Positions 26,605-35,269 of a DNA stretch of 64,000 bases are shown piece by piece. This stretch comes from DATBDE01 sp036270095. GTDB lineage: Bacteria; Actinomycetota; Thermoleophilia; Solirubrobacterales; Solirubrobacteraceae. The stretch covers positions 1 to 64,000 of the forward strand of contig DATBDE010000054.1 in assembly GCA_036270095.1 (NCBI GenBank). The letters are read 5' to 3'. Under the pieces are notes generated by a model. That model was not told the DNA's origin. It worked only from the letters and a program-made list of their open reading frames with translations, and did not search any database. The position numbers and the translations under genes were made by a program. Position 1 is the first letter of the stretch, and each line of letters opens with the position of its first letter.

Positions 26605-27541
26605 GGCCCGGCTCGGGCTGGGGGACGTGCTCGTCGGCGTGGTAGCTGGAGCGCACGAGCGGCCCGGCGGCGACGTGCTCGAAGCCGAGGTCGTACGCGG
26701 CGCGCTCGAGCGCGGCGAACTCGTCCGGGTGCCAGTAGCGCACCACGGGCAGGTGGCGCTCGGTCGGGCGCAGGTACTGGCCCACGGTGAGCACCTGCAC
26801 GCCGTGCTCGCGCAGCACGCCGAAGGTCTCGACCATCTCGTCGTGGGTCTCGCCCAGCCCGACCATGAGCCCGGACTTGGTCGTGACCTCGTCGCCGCCC
26901 ATCTCCTTGGCGTTGCGCAGCACCCGGCAGGAGCGCAGGAACTGCGACCCGCGCCGCGCGACCGGGTAGAGCCGCGGCACGACCTCGACGTTGTGGTTGA
27001 ACACGTCCGGGCGCTCGGCCACCACCTTGGCCAGCGGCATCTCCTGGCCGCGGAAGTCCGGGGTCAGCACCTCGATCTTGCAGGTCGGAGCCTGGCGGCG
27101 GACCTGCCGGATCACGCCCACGAAGGCGCTGGCGCCGTAGTCGGGCAGGTCGTCGCGGTCGACGCTGGTGATGACCGCATGGCGCAGGCCCATGCGGGCC
27201 ACCTGCCGCGCCACGCGCGCCGGCTCGAGCGGGTCGAAGAAGGTCGGCTTGCCGGTCTTGACGTTGCAGAAGCCGCAGCGCCGGGTGCAGGTGTCGCCGA
27301 GGATCATGAACGTGGCCGTGCCGCGCTCCCAGCACTCACCGATGTTCGGGCAGGCGGCCTCCTGGCAGACCGTGTGCAGTCCGTCGTCCTCGATGCGCCG
27401 CTGCAGCTCGCGGTAGCGCTTGCCGCCCGGCGCCGGCACCTTCAGCCAGGGCGGCTTGCGCGCCCGCAGCGGCTGCACATCGGGCCCGAGCACGGTCAGG
27501 ACGTCCATGCCTCCCGGGTTGGAACGCGACCGCGTGCTCAC
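26576..27541 (-). CDS. lipA: Lipoyl synthase
   Basis: Radical SAM enzyme that inserts two sulfurs into protein-bound octanoate, cytosolic. The auxiliary-cluster cysteines CQEAACPNIGEC and the radical SAM motif CTRRCGFC are intact, as are ITSVDRDDLPDYGA, FNHNVEVVPRLYPVAR and KSGLMVGLGETHDE. GTG 27541 overlaps the lipB stop (GTGA), giving 321 residues; ATG 27508 is an alternative. Follows lipB directly. Its clients are the two lipoyl-bearing E2 proteins encoded 3-8 kb away. Confidence 0.95.
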   Translation of the reverse strand: MSTRSRSNPGGMDVLTVLGPDVQPLRARKPPWLKVPAPGGKRYRELQRRIEDDGLHTVCQEAACPNIGECWERGTATFMILGDTCTRRCGFCNVKTGKPTFFDPLEPARVARQVARMGLRHAVITSVDRDDLPDYGASAFVGVIRQVRRQAPTCKIEVLTPDFRGQEMPLAKVVAERPDVFNHNVEVVPRLYPVARRGSQFLRSCRVLRNAKEMGGDEVTTKSGLMVGLGETHDEMVETFGVLREHGVQVLTVGQYLRPTERHLPVVRYWHPDEFAALERAAYDLGFEHVAAGPLVRSSYHADEHVPQPEPGRGPLAASAS

Positions 27542-28230
27542 GCCATCGAGGGTACCCGGCGCTCGAGCCGCGCCGGGGACACCAGCCGCTGCTTGCGCCC
27601 GTGTGCCGCTGCGAAGCGGTAGGCGGCGCGGCGGCGGAAGCACTCCAGCCCGCGCGGCTTCCCGGCCTGGGCGGTGACCGAGGTCATCCGCACTGTGGGC
27701 AGCCCGCAGGCCACGACCCACTCGAACGGCTGGAGGTCGTTCTCGACGTTGACCGCGAACCCGTGCGTGGTCACGCCGCGGGCGACGTGCACGCCGATCG
27801 AGGCGATCTTGCGCTCGCCCACCCAGACCCCGGTGAAGTCGGGGCCCTCGTCGGTGCGGGCCCGGGCCTCCAGGCCCTCGTCGGCCAGGGCAGCGATGAC
27901 CGCGCGCTCCATCGTGCGCACGAACGCGAGCACGTCGTCGGTGCGCATGATCGCGTAGCCGACGAGCTGTCCGGGGCCGTGGTAGGTGAGCTTGCCGCCG
28001 CGGTTGGTGCGCACGAGGTCGATCCCCTGGCCCAGGTACCAGGCCTCGCCCATGGGGAGGTCGGCGTCGCCCGAGCGGCGGCCCAGCGTGTACACGGGCG
28101 GGTGCTCGAGCATGAGCAGCAGGTCGGGGATCTCGTCGGCCTGCCGGGCGGTCCGCAGCCGCTCCTGCAGCGCGCTGGCCTCGCGGTACTCCACGCTCCC
28201 CAGATGGCAGGTCCACAGCTCCGCGGCCAT
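27538..28230 (-). CDS. lipB: Lipoyl(octanoyl) transferase
   Basis: Transfers octanoate from acyl carrier protein to lipoyl domains. 230 residues from ATG 28230. Motifs: LEHPPVYTLGRRSGDADL, TNRGGKLTYHGPGQLVGYAI, the lysine in GERKIASIGVHVARGVTTHG, and the catalytic cysteine in VACGLPTVRMTS. Upstream of lipA with a 4-base overlap. Confidence 0.95.
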   Translation of the reverse strand: MAAELWTCHLGSVEYREASALQERLRTARQADEIPDLLLMLEHPPVYTLGRRSGDADLPMGEAWYLGQGIDLVRTNRGGKLTYHGPGQLVGYAIMRTDDVLAFVRTMERAVIAALADEGLEARARTDEGPDFTGVWVGERKIASIGVHVARGVTTHGFAVNVENDLQPFEWVVACGLPTVRMTSVTAQAGKPRGLECFRRRAAYRFAAAHGRKQRLVSPARLERRVPSMA

Positions 28231-28253
28231 GCAGGCCACGATACCGCCGCGCC

Positions 28254-30071
28254 CTAGCTGCGCCGGTGCTTGCGGCGCTTGGGCGCCTTGACCGTGACGG
28301 CCTTCGTGGTCGTGATCTGCGGGCCGCCGGCCGAGAAGGTGATGGTGACACTGACCCGCAGCCTGCGCAGGCGGCGCAGCGCGGTCAGGGCCGAGTGCCG
28401 GGCGCCGATGCGGATCCGCACCCGGCCCGCACCGGCGGTGGTGGCCGAGCCGGTCCCGTAGGCGACGGTCTTGACCCGCGGCTTGCGCGCCGAGCGCTTG
28501 GCCTTGCGCTTGCGCTGAGCGGCGCGCACGCGGGTGGACGCGGTGGCGTCGGCGGCGCCCGCGGCCGCGGTGTCGATGACCGCGGTGATGGTGCCCCCGC
28601 GGTCGGCGGTCAGGGCCACGATCTTGAAGCCGCTCGAGGGCAGCGGCGCGCAGCACACGGGCGGCGGAGGTGGAGGCGGCGTGGCGGTCGCTCCCGCGGC
28701 CGGCACCGTGACGGTGCGCGTGGTCGTGGCTGAGCCGCCGCCGTTGCACAGCGCGGTCAGGCCGTTCCAGACCTGGGCGGTCGAGCAGCCCTGGTCGTCG
28801 GTCACCGTGAGCCGCGCTGTATACGTGCCGGCGCGCGTGTAGACATGGGTGGGCCGCGCGCCTGCGTCGCTCGCCGTGGCGCCGTCGCCGAAGTCCCAGT
28901 CGTAGCGGGCCACCGCCGTCTCGGGGTCGCTGGAGGCGGAGCCGTCGAAGCCGGTGGCCGAGCCTGCCGCGGCCCCGGCGCCCGAGAACGCCGCCGCCGG
29001 GCCCTGGTTCGGGCGCACCGCGATGCCGACCATGCCCGGGCCGCCGGTAACGGACGGTGGGCTCTTGGGGCCCAGCCCCCCGCCGGCGCCGACGTCGAAC
29101 TGCAGCAGGTGGTTGGTGCTGTCGCCCGTGTAGACGCTGCGGCCGTCAGCGGCGACGGAGATCGTCGCGATCGACCCCAGGGCGGGCACCGTGGCCGGCG
29201 TCTTCGCGCTCAATGCGCCGTCGCCGCCGACGTTGAACTGGGCGATCAGGTTCGCGCCCCGTACGTACAAGCTCTTGCCGTCCGGGGTGATGGCCGGCCA
29301 CGTCGCCCCCGGGACCGGGAGCGTCGGCGGCGTCTTCGCGGTCAGCTTGCCGTCCGCGCCGATGTCGTACTGGTGGACGAGGGCGTCGGTGTTGCTGGTC
29401 ACGTAGGCGGTGCGGCCGTTCGGGGCGATGACCATGGCGGCGTTGCTCATGCCGGCCGGCACGGTGGGCGGCGACTTGGGCGTGAGCGTGCCATCCGCGG
29501 CGACGTCCCACTGGGAGACGAACGTGTTGCCGGAGTTGGTGTGCACGATGTAGGCGCTGCGTCCGTCGGGCGAGACGGTCAGCAGCTGCGGGCCGTTGGG
29601 CGTCGTCACCGTCGCCGGCGCCTTCGGGGTAAGGGCGCCCTCCCCGGCGATGTCGAACTCCGACACCGTGCCGCTGTCGCGGTTGGTGACGTACAGGCTC
29701 TTGCCGTCGGGCGAGGCGGTGACGCCGATGCCCCCATCCTGCACCGGCAGCGACGCGGGTGACTTCGCGCTCAGGGTCCCGTCGGCCGCGACGTCGAACA
29801 GCCCGATCGAGGCGCTCGGCTTCAGCGCCGACACGTAGAGGTGGCGCCCGTCCGGGGTCACAACACCGAGGACCGCGTCGTCCACCGTGGGCACGCTGGC
29901 CGGCGACTTGGCTGCCAGGGCGCCGTTGGAGGCCACGTCGAACGGGTTGATCTCGCCCGCCGGCGTGGATTGGTCGAACGCGTAGAGGTTCCCCGCCACC
30001 GCGGGCGCGGTCGCGGGCAGCGCAAAGCCCGCCACCGCGATCGCCGCACACACGCACAGGCCGCGTCTCAT
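28254..30071 (-). CDS. Secreted lactonase-type beta-propeller with PKD domain
   Basis: 605 residues with a signal peptide (MRRGLCVCAAIAVAGFALPA). Residues ~27-350 form a seven-bladed propeller with repeats of the type YVSALKPSASIGLFDVAADG, each followed by LxAKSPASVP; this is the 6-phosphogluconolactonase/YncE-like fold. A PKD domain follows (VARYDWDFGDGATASDAGAR, HVYTRAGTYTARLTVTDDQG). A Pro-rich linker and a basic C-terminal beta domain (KRKAKRSARKPRVKTVAYGT) end the protein. Probably cell-surface; role unknown. It separates lipB from the first E2 gene. Confidence 0.82.
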   Translation of the reverse strand: MRRGLCVCAAIAVAGFALPATAPAVAGNLYAFDQSTPAGEINPFDVASNGALAAKSPASVPTVDDAVLGVVTPDGRHLYVSALKPSASIGLFDVAADGTLSAKSPASLPVQDGGIGVTASPDGKSLYVTNRDSGTVSEFDIAGEGALTPKAPATVTTPNGPQLLTVSPDGRSAYIVHTNSGNTFVSQWDVAADGTLTPKSPPTVPAGMSNAAMVIAPNGRTAYVTSNTDALVHQYDIGADGKLTAKTPPTLPVPGATWPAITPDGKSLYVRGANLIAQFNVGGDGALSAKTPATVPALGSIATISVAADGRSVYTGDSTNHLLQFDVGAGGGLGPKSPPSVTGGPGMVGIAVRPNQGPAAAFSGAGAAAGSATGFDGSASSDPETAVARYDWDFGDGATASDAGARPTHVYTRAGTYTARLTVTDDQGCSTAQVWNGLTALCNGGGSATTTRTVTVPAAGATATPPPPPPPVCCAPLPSSGFKIVALTADRGGTITAVIDTAAAGAADATASTRVRAAQRKRKAKRSARKPRVKTVAYGTGSATTAGAGRVRIRIGARHSALTALRRLRRLRVSVTITFSAGGPQITTTKAVTVKAPKRRKHRRS

Positions 30072-30120
30072 CCCGCGCCCGACGCTACCGGGCCGTAGGT
30101 GCCCGGCGCAACGTCCGCGG

Positions 30121-31308
30121 TCAGCCGCCGTCCCAGGCCTCGACGTGGCGCCGCAGCGACGCGAGGAACTGCGCCGCGAGCACCCCGTCGAGCGCGCGGT
30201 GGTCCCAGCTCAGGCCGAAGATCGTCATCGGCCGGATCGCGATCGCGTCGTCGATCACCACCGGCCGCTTGACGACCGCCTCGAGGTCGAGGATCGCCAC
30301 CTGCGGCTGGTTGATGACCGGCGTGGCCATGATCGAGCCGTACTGGCCGGGGTTGGTGATCGTGAACGTGCCGCCGCGGACCTCGTCCGGGCGCAGCTCG
30401 CCCGACCGCGCGCGCTTGGCGGCGTCCTTGATGCGGCGCCCGAGGCCCTCCGCGGAGAGCTCGTGGGCGTCGTGGATCACGGGCACGATCAGGCCCTCGT
30501 CGCCGAGCGACACGGCGATGCCCAGCTGCACGGCGTCGTGGACGGTGTAGGCCTCGCCCTCGAGCCACGCGTTGAGCTGCGGGTGCTCGCGCAACGCGGC
30601 GATGGCGCAGCGGGCCACGAGCGGCAGCGCGGTAAGGCCGAGCTTCTCGCGCCCGGCCTCGATGCGGGACATGTCGGCCTCGATCCATGTCGTACACGTG
30701 GCCGCCGTCTCCAGCGAGTGCTTCATGTGCTCGCCGATCGAGCGGCGCATGCGGCTGAGGGCGCCCGGGGCGTCGGATGTCGGGCGTCGGGCGTCCGGCG
30801 TCTCGGGCTCCGGCCTGTACGGGGACTCGCTGTGCAGCGGTGCATCCCCGCGCTCCAGGAACGCCAGGACGTCCTTCTTCGTCACCCGCCCACCGCGCCC
30901 CGTGCCCTCCACAGCGCTGAGGTCGAGGTCGTGCTCGGCGGCGATGCGCATGACGACGGGCGAATAGCGCTTCGCGCCGTTCCCCGACGCCCGACGCCCG
31001 ACGCCCGACGCCTCACCGTTCGACGCCTCGCCGTTCGATGCCTCGCCGTTCCCCGACCCATCGCCGGTGTCGATGCGCGCGAGCACGGTGCCCACGTCCA
31101 CCGTCTCGCCCTCGGGCACGAGGATCTCGACGAGCACCCCGCTCGCGGGCGCCGGCACGTCGGTGTCGATCTTGTCGGTGGAGATCACGCAGATGGGCTC
31201 GTCGGCCTCGACCCGGTCGCCGGGCTGCTTGCGCCACTCGGCCACCGTCCCCTCGGCGACCGACACGCCCATCTGCGGCATGGCGACATCAGTACGCGAG
31301 GAGCTCAA
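30121..31308 (-). CDS. Dihydrolipoamide acyltransferase E2 (first 2-oxoacid dehydrogenase set)
   Basis: 395 residues: one lipoyl domain (~5-82; lipoyl Lys in STDKIDTDVPAPASG), a repetitive linker (NGEASNGEASNGEAS, then GVGRRAS), the E1/E3-binding domain (~112-150, YSPVVMRIAAEHDLDL), a second linker and the catalytic domain with SWDHRALDG (His and Asp present). TTG 31308 is chosen because AAGGAGG lies eight bases before it; ATG 31281 would clip the lipoyl domain. Overlaps E1beta by 20 bases. Substrate probably branched-chain or other 2-oxoacids; not certain. The linkers are encoded by heptamer repeats. Confidence 0.92.
   Translation of the reverse strand: MSSSRTDVAMPQMGVSVAEGTVAEWRKQPGDRVEADEPICVISTDKIDTDVPAPASGVLVEILVPEGETVDVGTVLARIDTGDGSGNGEASNGEASNGEASGVGRRASGNGAKRYSPVVMRIAAEHDLDLSAVEGTGRGGRVTKKDVLAFLERGDAPLHSESPYRPEPETPDARRPTSDAPGALSRMRRSIGEHMKHSLETAATCTTWIEADMSRIEAGREKLGLTALPLVARCAIAALREHPQLNAWLEGEAYTVHDAVQLGIAVSLGDEGLIVPVIHDAHELSAEGLGRRIKDAAKRARSGELRPDEVRGGTFTITNPGQYGSIMATPVINQPQVAILDLEAVVKRPVVIDDAIAIRPMTIFGLSWDHRALDGVLAAQFLASLRRHVEAWDGG
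30779..30799 (+). repeat. Heptamer array GTCGGGC, inner linker of first E2
   Basis: Three tandem units on the plus strand (GTCGGGC twice, then GTCCGGC). They encode part of the linker after the binding domain (PDARRPTSD). Inverted relative to the array at 30985. Confidence 0.8.
30985..31012 (+). repeat. Heptamer array CGACGCC, outer linker of first E2
   Basis: Four perfect tandem units on the plus strand, encoding ASGVGRRAS-type linker on the minus strand. It is the reverse complement of the GTCGGGC array 185 bases away and identical to the array at 34970. Confidence 0.9.
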
Positions 31309-32248
31309 CGCACGCCTCCTTGATCCGGTCGACGGACGGCAGCACGGCCTGCTCGAGCGGCGGCGAGAACGGGATGGGCACGTTCGGCGTGGCCACCCGC
31401 ACCACCGGCCCGTCGAGGTCCTCGAAGCCGCGCTCGGCGATCAGCGCCGCCACCTGGGCGCCGGCCGCGCAGAGCTCGTTGGCCTCGTCGACCACCACCA
31501 CCTTCGCGCACGCGCGCACGGAGTCGAGGATCGCTTCCTCGTCCAGCGGCACGAGCGAGCGCAGGTCGAGCACGCGCACGCCCTCGAGCTCCTCGGTGGC
31601 CTCGAGCGCGGTGTGCACCATCGCGCCGTAGGTGATGACCACGAGGTCCTCGCCGTCGCGCGCCACCCGCGCGCGCATCGGGGTCGCGTAGGCGCCGACC
31701 TCCACATCGCCTTTTATGCGCCGGTACAGGTGCTTGTGCTCGCAGAAGAGCACCGGGTTGGGGTCGCGGATGGCGGAGATCAGCAGCCCCTTGGCGTCCT
31801 CGGCCGTGGCGGGGGCGACGATCTTGATCCCGGGCGAGTGCATGAACCACGCCTCGGGGTTCTGCGAGTGGAACGGCCCGCCCGAGAAGCCGCCGCCGGT
31901 GGGGAGCCGCACGGTGATCGGCACCGCGAGCCCCTGGCGGTAGTGCATCTTGCCCGCCACGTTGACGAGCTGGTCGAAGCCGCAGGAGATGAAGTCCGAG
32001 AACTGCATCTCGCACACCGGTCGCAGGCCGACCACGGCGGCGCCCACCGCGGTGCCGACGATGCCGGCCTCGGCCAGCGGCGTGTCCATGACGCGGTCGG
32101 GCCCGAACTCGTCGATGAACCCGTCCGTCACCTTGAACGCGCCGCCGAACACGCCGATGTCCTCGCCCATGCAGAACACGCGCTCGTCGTCGCGCATCTC
32201 CTCGCGCAGTCCATCGCTGATCGCCTGCAGATACGTCATCGCCGGCAT
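31289..32248 (-). CDS. 2-oxoacid dehydrogenase E1 component, beta subunit (first set)
   Basis: 319 residues from ATG 32248, sharing its A with the E1alpha stop (TGATG). Transketolase-like fold: MGEDIGVFGGAFKVTDGFID, TPLAEAGIVGTAVGAAVVGL, RLPTGGGFSGGPFHSQNPEA, VVDEANELCAAGAQVAALIA. With E1alpha it decarboxylates the 2-oxoacid on TPP and acylates E2. The PTGGGxxGG form is that of branched-chain/acetoin-type enzymes. Middle gene of E1alpha-E1beta-E2. Confidence 0.92.
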   Translation of the reverse strand: MPAMTYLQAISDGLREEMRDDERVFCMGEDIGVFGGAFKVTDGFIDEFGPDRVMDTPLAEAGIVGTAVGAAVVGLRPVCEMQFSDFISCGFDQLVNVAGKMHYRQGLAVPITVRLPTGGGFSGGPFHSQNPEAWFMHSPGIKIVAPATAEDAKGLLISAIRDPNPVLFCEHKHLYRRIKGDVEVGAYATPMRARVARDGEDLVVITYGAMVHTALEATEELEGVRVLDLRSLVPLDEEAILDSVRACAKVVVVDEANELCAAGAQVAALIAERGFEDLDGPVVRVATPNVPIPFSPPLEQAVLPSVDRIKEACVELLAY

Positions 32249-33279
32249 CAGCTGACCCCCGACCAGGGCGCCTGGCCGTCGCCGAGCACGTTGGCCTCGC
32301 CCTCGCAGAACACGCCCGCGGTCGCGGTCGCCCCGTCGGGCATGGGCATGGCCAGCGCCTCCTCCACACCGGCCTCGATCGCGGCCGCGACCTCCGCGCG
32401 CACGGCGGCCACGTCGACGCCGAGGCCCTCGAGCACGCGCTCCTGGCGCTCGATCGGGTCCTTGCGCCGCCACTCCTCCAAGCGCTCCTTGTCGACGTAC
32501 TTCATGTCGTCGTGGGCGGCGTGGCCGTGCATGCGCATGGTCTCGCAGGCGATCAGCGTCGGGCCCTCGCCGGCGAGCGCGCGCTCGCGCGCCTCGCGCG
32601 TGGCCTCGAAGACCGCCTCGACGTCGTTGCCGTCGACCGACCAGCCCGGGAAGCCGTAGCTCTCGGCGCGGTGCACAGGGTCGACCGCGAACTGCGCCTC
32701 GAGCGGCGTCGAGTACGCGAACTGGTTGTTCTCGAGGACGAAGATCACCGGCAGCTTCTGCACGCCGGCCCAGTTCATGGCCTCGTGGAAGTCGCCGCGC
32801 GACGTCGAGCCGTCGCCGAACCAGGTCAGCGCGCAGCGCTGCTCGTGGCGCAGCTTGAACGCCATCGCCATGCCGGTGGCGACGAGCATCATGTCGGGCA
32901 GCATCGAGACCATCCCGACGCAGCCCAGCTGCCAGTCGCCGAAGTGCACGTTGCCGTCGCGACCACCGGTCACGCCGCCCGCGCGGCCCATGTACTGCGC
33001 GAAAATGCGCGCCGGGGTCACCCCGCGCACGAGATGGGCGGCGAGGTCGCGGTGCAGCACGCACAGGCGGTCCTTCGGGCCCATCGCGAATGCGGCGCCG
33101 GCCGACACCGCCTCCTGCCCGAACCCGTCGTAGAACGAGCCCGGGACCTTCCCCTGTCGGTACAGGGTCATCGCCCGCTCCTCGATGCCGCGCATCAAGA
33201 GCATGTAGCGAAGAAGACCGACCCGATCGTCACGGGTCAGGTGCCCGGTCGCATCGGACCGAGCGGTCTCAGTTGCCAT
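32248..33279 (-). CDS. 2-oxoacid dehydrogenase E1 component, alpha subunit (first set)
   Basis: 343 residues from ATG 33279. TPP motif GDGSTSRGDFHEAMNWAGVQ to VLENNQFAYS is intact, with GRAGGVTGGRDGNVHFGDW and the phosphorylation-loop-like MRMHGHAAHDDMKYV. The glycine-rich HFGDW form suggests a branched-chain or acetoin-type dehydrogenase rather than the other set's pyruvate type. First gene of its three-gene operon; the promoter should lie in the 124 bases before the divergent gene at 33404. Confidence 0.92.
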   Translation of the reverse strand: MATETARSDATGHLTRDDRVGLLRYMLLMRGIEERAMTLYRQGKVPGSFYDGFGQEAVSAGAAFAMGPKDRLCVLHRDLAAHLVRGVTPARIFAQYMGRAGGVTGGRDGNVHFGDWQLGCVGMVSMLPDMMLVATGMAMAFKLRHEQRCALTWFGDGSTSRGDFHEAMNWAGVQKLPVIFVLENNQFAYSTPLEAQFAVDPVHRAESYGFPGWSVDGNDVEAVFEATREARERALAGEGPTLIACETMRMHGHAAHDDMKYVDKERLEEWRRKDPIERQERVLEGLGVDVAAVRAEVAAAIEAGVEEALAMPMPDGATATAGVFCEGEANVLGDGQAPWSGVS

Positions 33280-33392
33280 CTCTCGTTTCTCCCTCTGAGC
33301 CGGAAGCGGGGTCTCCGTCCGGGCCCTGTCGGTGTGAGCGCGGGATCTCCGCGCCGACCCGCAAACGAGAGTACCCGTCCCGTCGTCGCACG

Positions 33393-33398
33393 TACTCT
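33393..33398 (+). promoter_or_regulatory. Possible -10 box TACTCT for a leaderless transcript
   Basis: TACTCT ends five bases before GTG 33404, where a leaderless start would place transcription. The surrounding CGTACTCTCTTTCGTG closely matches CGTACTCTTTCGTG in front of the argF-type gene at 49272. No -35 box is evident. Confidence 0.35.
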
Positions 33399-33403
33399 CT
33401 TTC

Positions 33404-34003
33404 GTGATGGAGCAGGTCCGGTGGTCGCGTCTTCGCTGGCGGCTTCGGGGGGCGTGGCTCTGGCCGACGTTCATCGCCCTCACCGTCGTCGACGCCGTCC
33501 TGCTCCAGGCGGTGCCGATCGCAGGCGAGCACGGGCCCGACCTGTTCCCGGGCATGGTCCTCGCCGGGGTCTTCAACCTCGTGGCGGTGGCGGTCCTGGC
33601 CCCGCTCTGCGCGGTGCTCGTGCGCCGGCGCCGGCCCGACATGCCGCGGACCGTCGCGCGCGACTACGCCGGCACCGTGCTCGTGGTCGCGGTCACGCTG
33701 ATCGTGGTCGCGGTCGGGCTCCTGCACCGGCCGGCGCTGCTGGAGGCCAAGCGCGCCCGCGCGGCCCAGCTCGCGGCGGTGCAGCGCTACGTGCTCACCC
33801 GCGCCCCCGCCGCGTACCGCGTGCACGTCGCGCTCGCCGACACCGTGCGCATGGACGCCGACCTGTTCCGCACCTGCGTGCCCGGCGGCCGGCCCGACCG
33901 GGCGCTGTGCCTCTTTGTGGACACGTCGCAGTCGCCGCCCGGCGTCACGCTGGACCGCAGCCGCGCCCCCAACGAGGCGGTCGGCGCGCCGACGCCGCAC
34001 TAG
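33404..34003 (+). CDS. Three-helix membrane protein, unknown
   Basis: 199 residues. Helices at ~18-38 (WPTFIALTVVDAVLLQAVPI), ~48-72 (GMVLAGVFNLVAVAVLAPLC) and ~88-106 (AGTVLVVAVTLIVVAVGLLH), then a soluble C-terminal domain of about 90 residues with two cysteines (FRTCVPGG, RALCLFVDTSQSP). GTG 33404 or ATG 33407 is the start. It lies alone on the plus strand between the two E2-containing gene sets. No family recognised; the C-terminal domain looks extracytoplasmic. Confidence 0.65.
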   Translation: MMEQVRWSRLRWRLRGAWLWPTFIALTVVDAVLLQAVPIAGEHGPDLFPGMVLAGVFNLVAVAVLAPLCAVLVRRRRPDMPRTVARDYAGTVLVVAVTLIVVAVGLLHRPALLEAKRARAAQLAAVQRYVLTRAPAAYRVHVALADTVRMDADLFRTCVPGGRPDRALCLFVDTSQSPPGVTLDRSRAPNEAVGAPTPH

Positions 34004-34009
34004 CGGCGC

Positions 34010-35248
34010 TCAGAGCGCGAGCGAGGCCGGCGCCTGCAGCAGGTCGCGGATGCGCGCCAGGAACTGGGCGGCGTCGGCGCCGTAGAGGATGCGGTGGTCG
34101 CAGGCCAGGGTCACGGCCATGCGGTGACGCGGCACGATCTCCCCGTCGACCACGACCGGGCGCTGCTCGATCGCGCCCACGGCGAGGATGGCGGCCTGCG
34201 GCGGGTTGATCACGGCGGTGAAGCTGGTGATCCCGTACATGCCGAGGTTGGAGACGGTGAAGGTGCCGCCGGAGAGGTCGGGCGGCGCGATCGTGCCCTC
34301 GCGCACCTTGCCCGCCAGCTCGCGCGTGGCCCGCGCGATCTCGCCCAGCGATTTGCGGTCGGCGTCGAAGACGGTCGGGACGATCAGCGCGTCCTGGGCC
34401 GCGACGGCCACGCCGACGTTGACGCGCGCGTGCAGCTCGTAGCGCCCGTCCTTGTAGGAGCCGTTGGCGCGCGGGTACTCGCGCAGCGCCAGCGCGCAGG
34501 CCTTGACCACCATGTCGTTGAAGGAGGGGACGACCTCGGCCACGTCCTTGAGCTGCGCGCGCATGGCCACCGCCGCCGCCATGTCGATGTCCATGTCCAG
34601 CGCGAAGTCGGGCACGGTGGCCTTGGACTCGGCCATGCGGCGCGCGATGAGCTGCTGGGTGCGCGTGAGCTCGACAAGCTCCGAACTTCCCTTGCCGGTC
34701 TGGGTGTCGGGCGTCGGGGTTTCGGGCGTTGGGCCTTGGGCGTTGGGCGTTGGGGCCGTGGCGCCCTCGACGTCCGCTTTGACGATCCGGCCGCCGGGGC
34801 CGGTGCCGGACAGCGAGGACAGGTCCAGGCCCTTCTCCCGGGCCATCCGCCGCGCGATCGGCGACGCCTTGACCCGCTCGCCGCCGTTGGACTGCTGGGC
34901 TGGCTCGGGCTCGGGCTCGGGCTCGGGCTCCGGCGGCGGAGCAGGCTCGGCCTCGGGCTCAGCGCCCTCCGACGCCCGACGCCCGACGCCCGACGCCCCA
35001 TCGCCCGCCGCCCCCGCCGCCCCGTTGAGCCGCGCGATCACCTCGCCCACCGGCAGCGTGTCGCCCTCGGCGGCCACGATCTGCAGCACGCCGTCGGTGT
35101 CGGCCTCGTAGGTCATCGTGGCCTTGTCGGTCTCGATCTCGACCAGCTCGTCGCCGCGGGCGACCTCGTCGCCCTCGGCCTTCAGCCACTTGATGATCGT
35201 CCCCTCCTCCATGGAGTCGGAGAGCCGGGGCATCGCGATCTCGGACAC
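34010..35248 (-). CDS. pdhC: Pyruvate dehydrogenase E2 (dihydrolipoamide acetyltransferase), second set
   Basis: 412 residues from GTG 35248. Lipoyl domain (~1-78; Lys in ETDKATMTYEADTDG), linker GVGRRASEGAEPEAE plus an EP repeat, E1/E3-binding domain (~128-162, ASPIARRMAREKGLDLSSL), linker PTPNAQGPTPETPTPD, then the catalytic domain. The active site reads CDHRILYGADAAQF: His is kept, but Tyr stands where DHRxxDG has Asp, as in cyanobacterial and plastid E2 proteins. Lies 21 bases after the REC-GGDEF-EAL gene and is last in a long co-directional run. Confidence 0.93.
   Translation of the reverse strand: MSEIAMPRLSDSMEEGTIIKWLKAEGDEVARGDELVEIETDKATMTYEADTDGVLQIVAAEGDTLPVGEVIARLNGAAGAAGDGASGVGRRASEGAEPEAEPAPPPEPEPEPEPEPAQQSNGGERVKASPIARRMAREKGLDLSSLSGTGPGGRIVKADVEGATAPTPNAQGPTPETPTPDTQTGKGSSELVELTRTQQLIARRMAESKATVPDFALDMDIDMAAAVAMRAQLKDVAEVVPSFNDMVVKACALALREYPRANGSYKDGRYELHARVNVGVAVAAQDALIVPTVFDADRKSLGEIARATRELAGKVREGTIAPPDLSGGTFTVSNLGMYGITSFTAVINPPQAAILAVGAIEQRPVVVDGEIVPRHRMAVTLACDHRILYGADAAQFLARIRDLLQAPASLAL
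34706..34755 (+). repeat. Heptamer array GTYGGGC, inner linker of second E2
   Basis: About seven units of GTCGGGC/GTTGGGC/CTTGGGC, one with an extra T. Encodes the PTPNAQGPTPETPTPDTQ linker after the binding domain. Confidence 0.8.
34970..34997 (+). repeat. Heptamer array CGACGCC, outer linker of second E2
   Basis: Four perfect units, identical to 30985-31012 in the first E2 gene, and inverted relative to the GTYGGGC array 214 bases away. Encodes SGVGRRAS. Confidence 0.9.
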
Positions 35249-35269
35249 GACGACGGGTTATACCGACCG

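Noticed and set aside
30985..34997. Tandem heptamers as a CRISPR array
   Set aside because: Units are 7 bases with no spacers and lie in coding linkers, so they are short tandem repeats.
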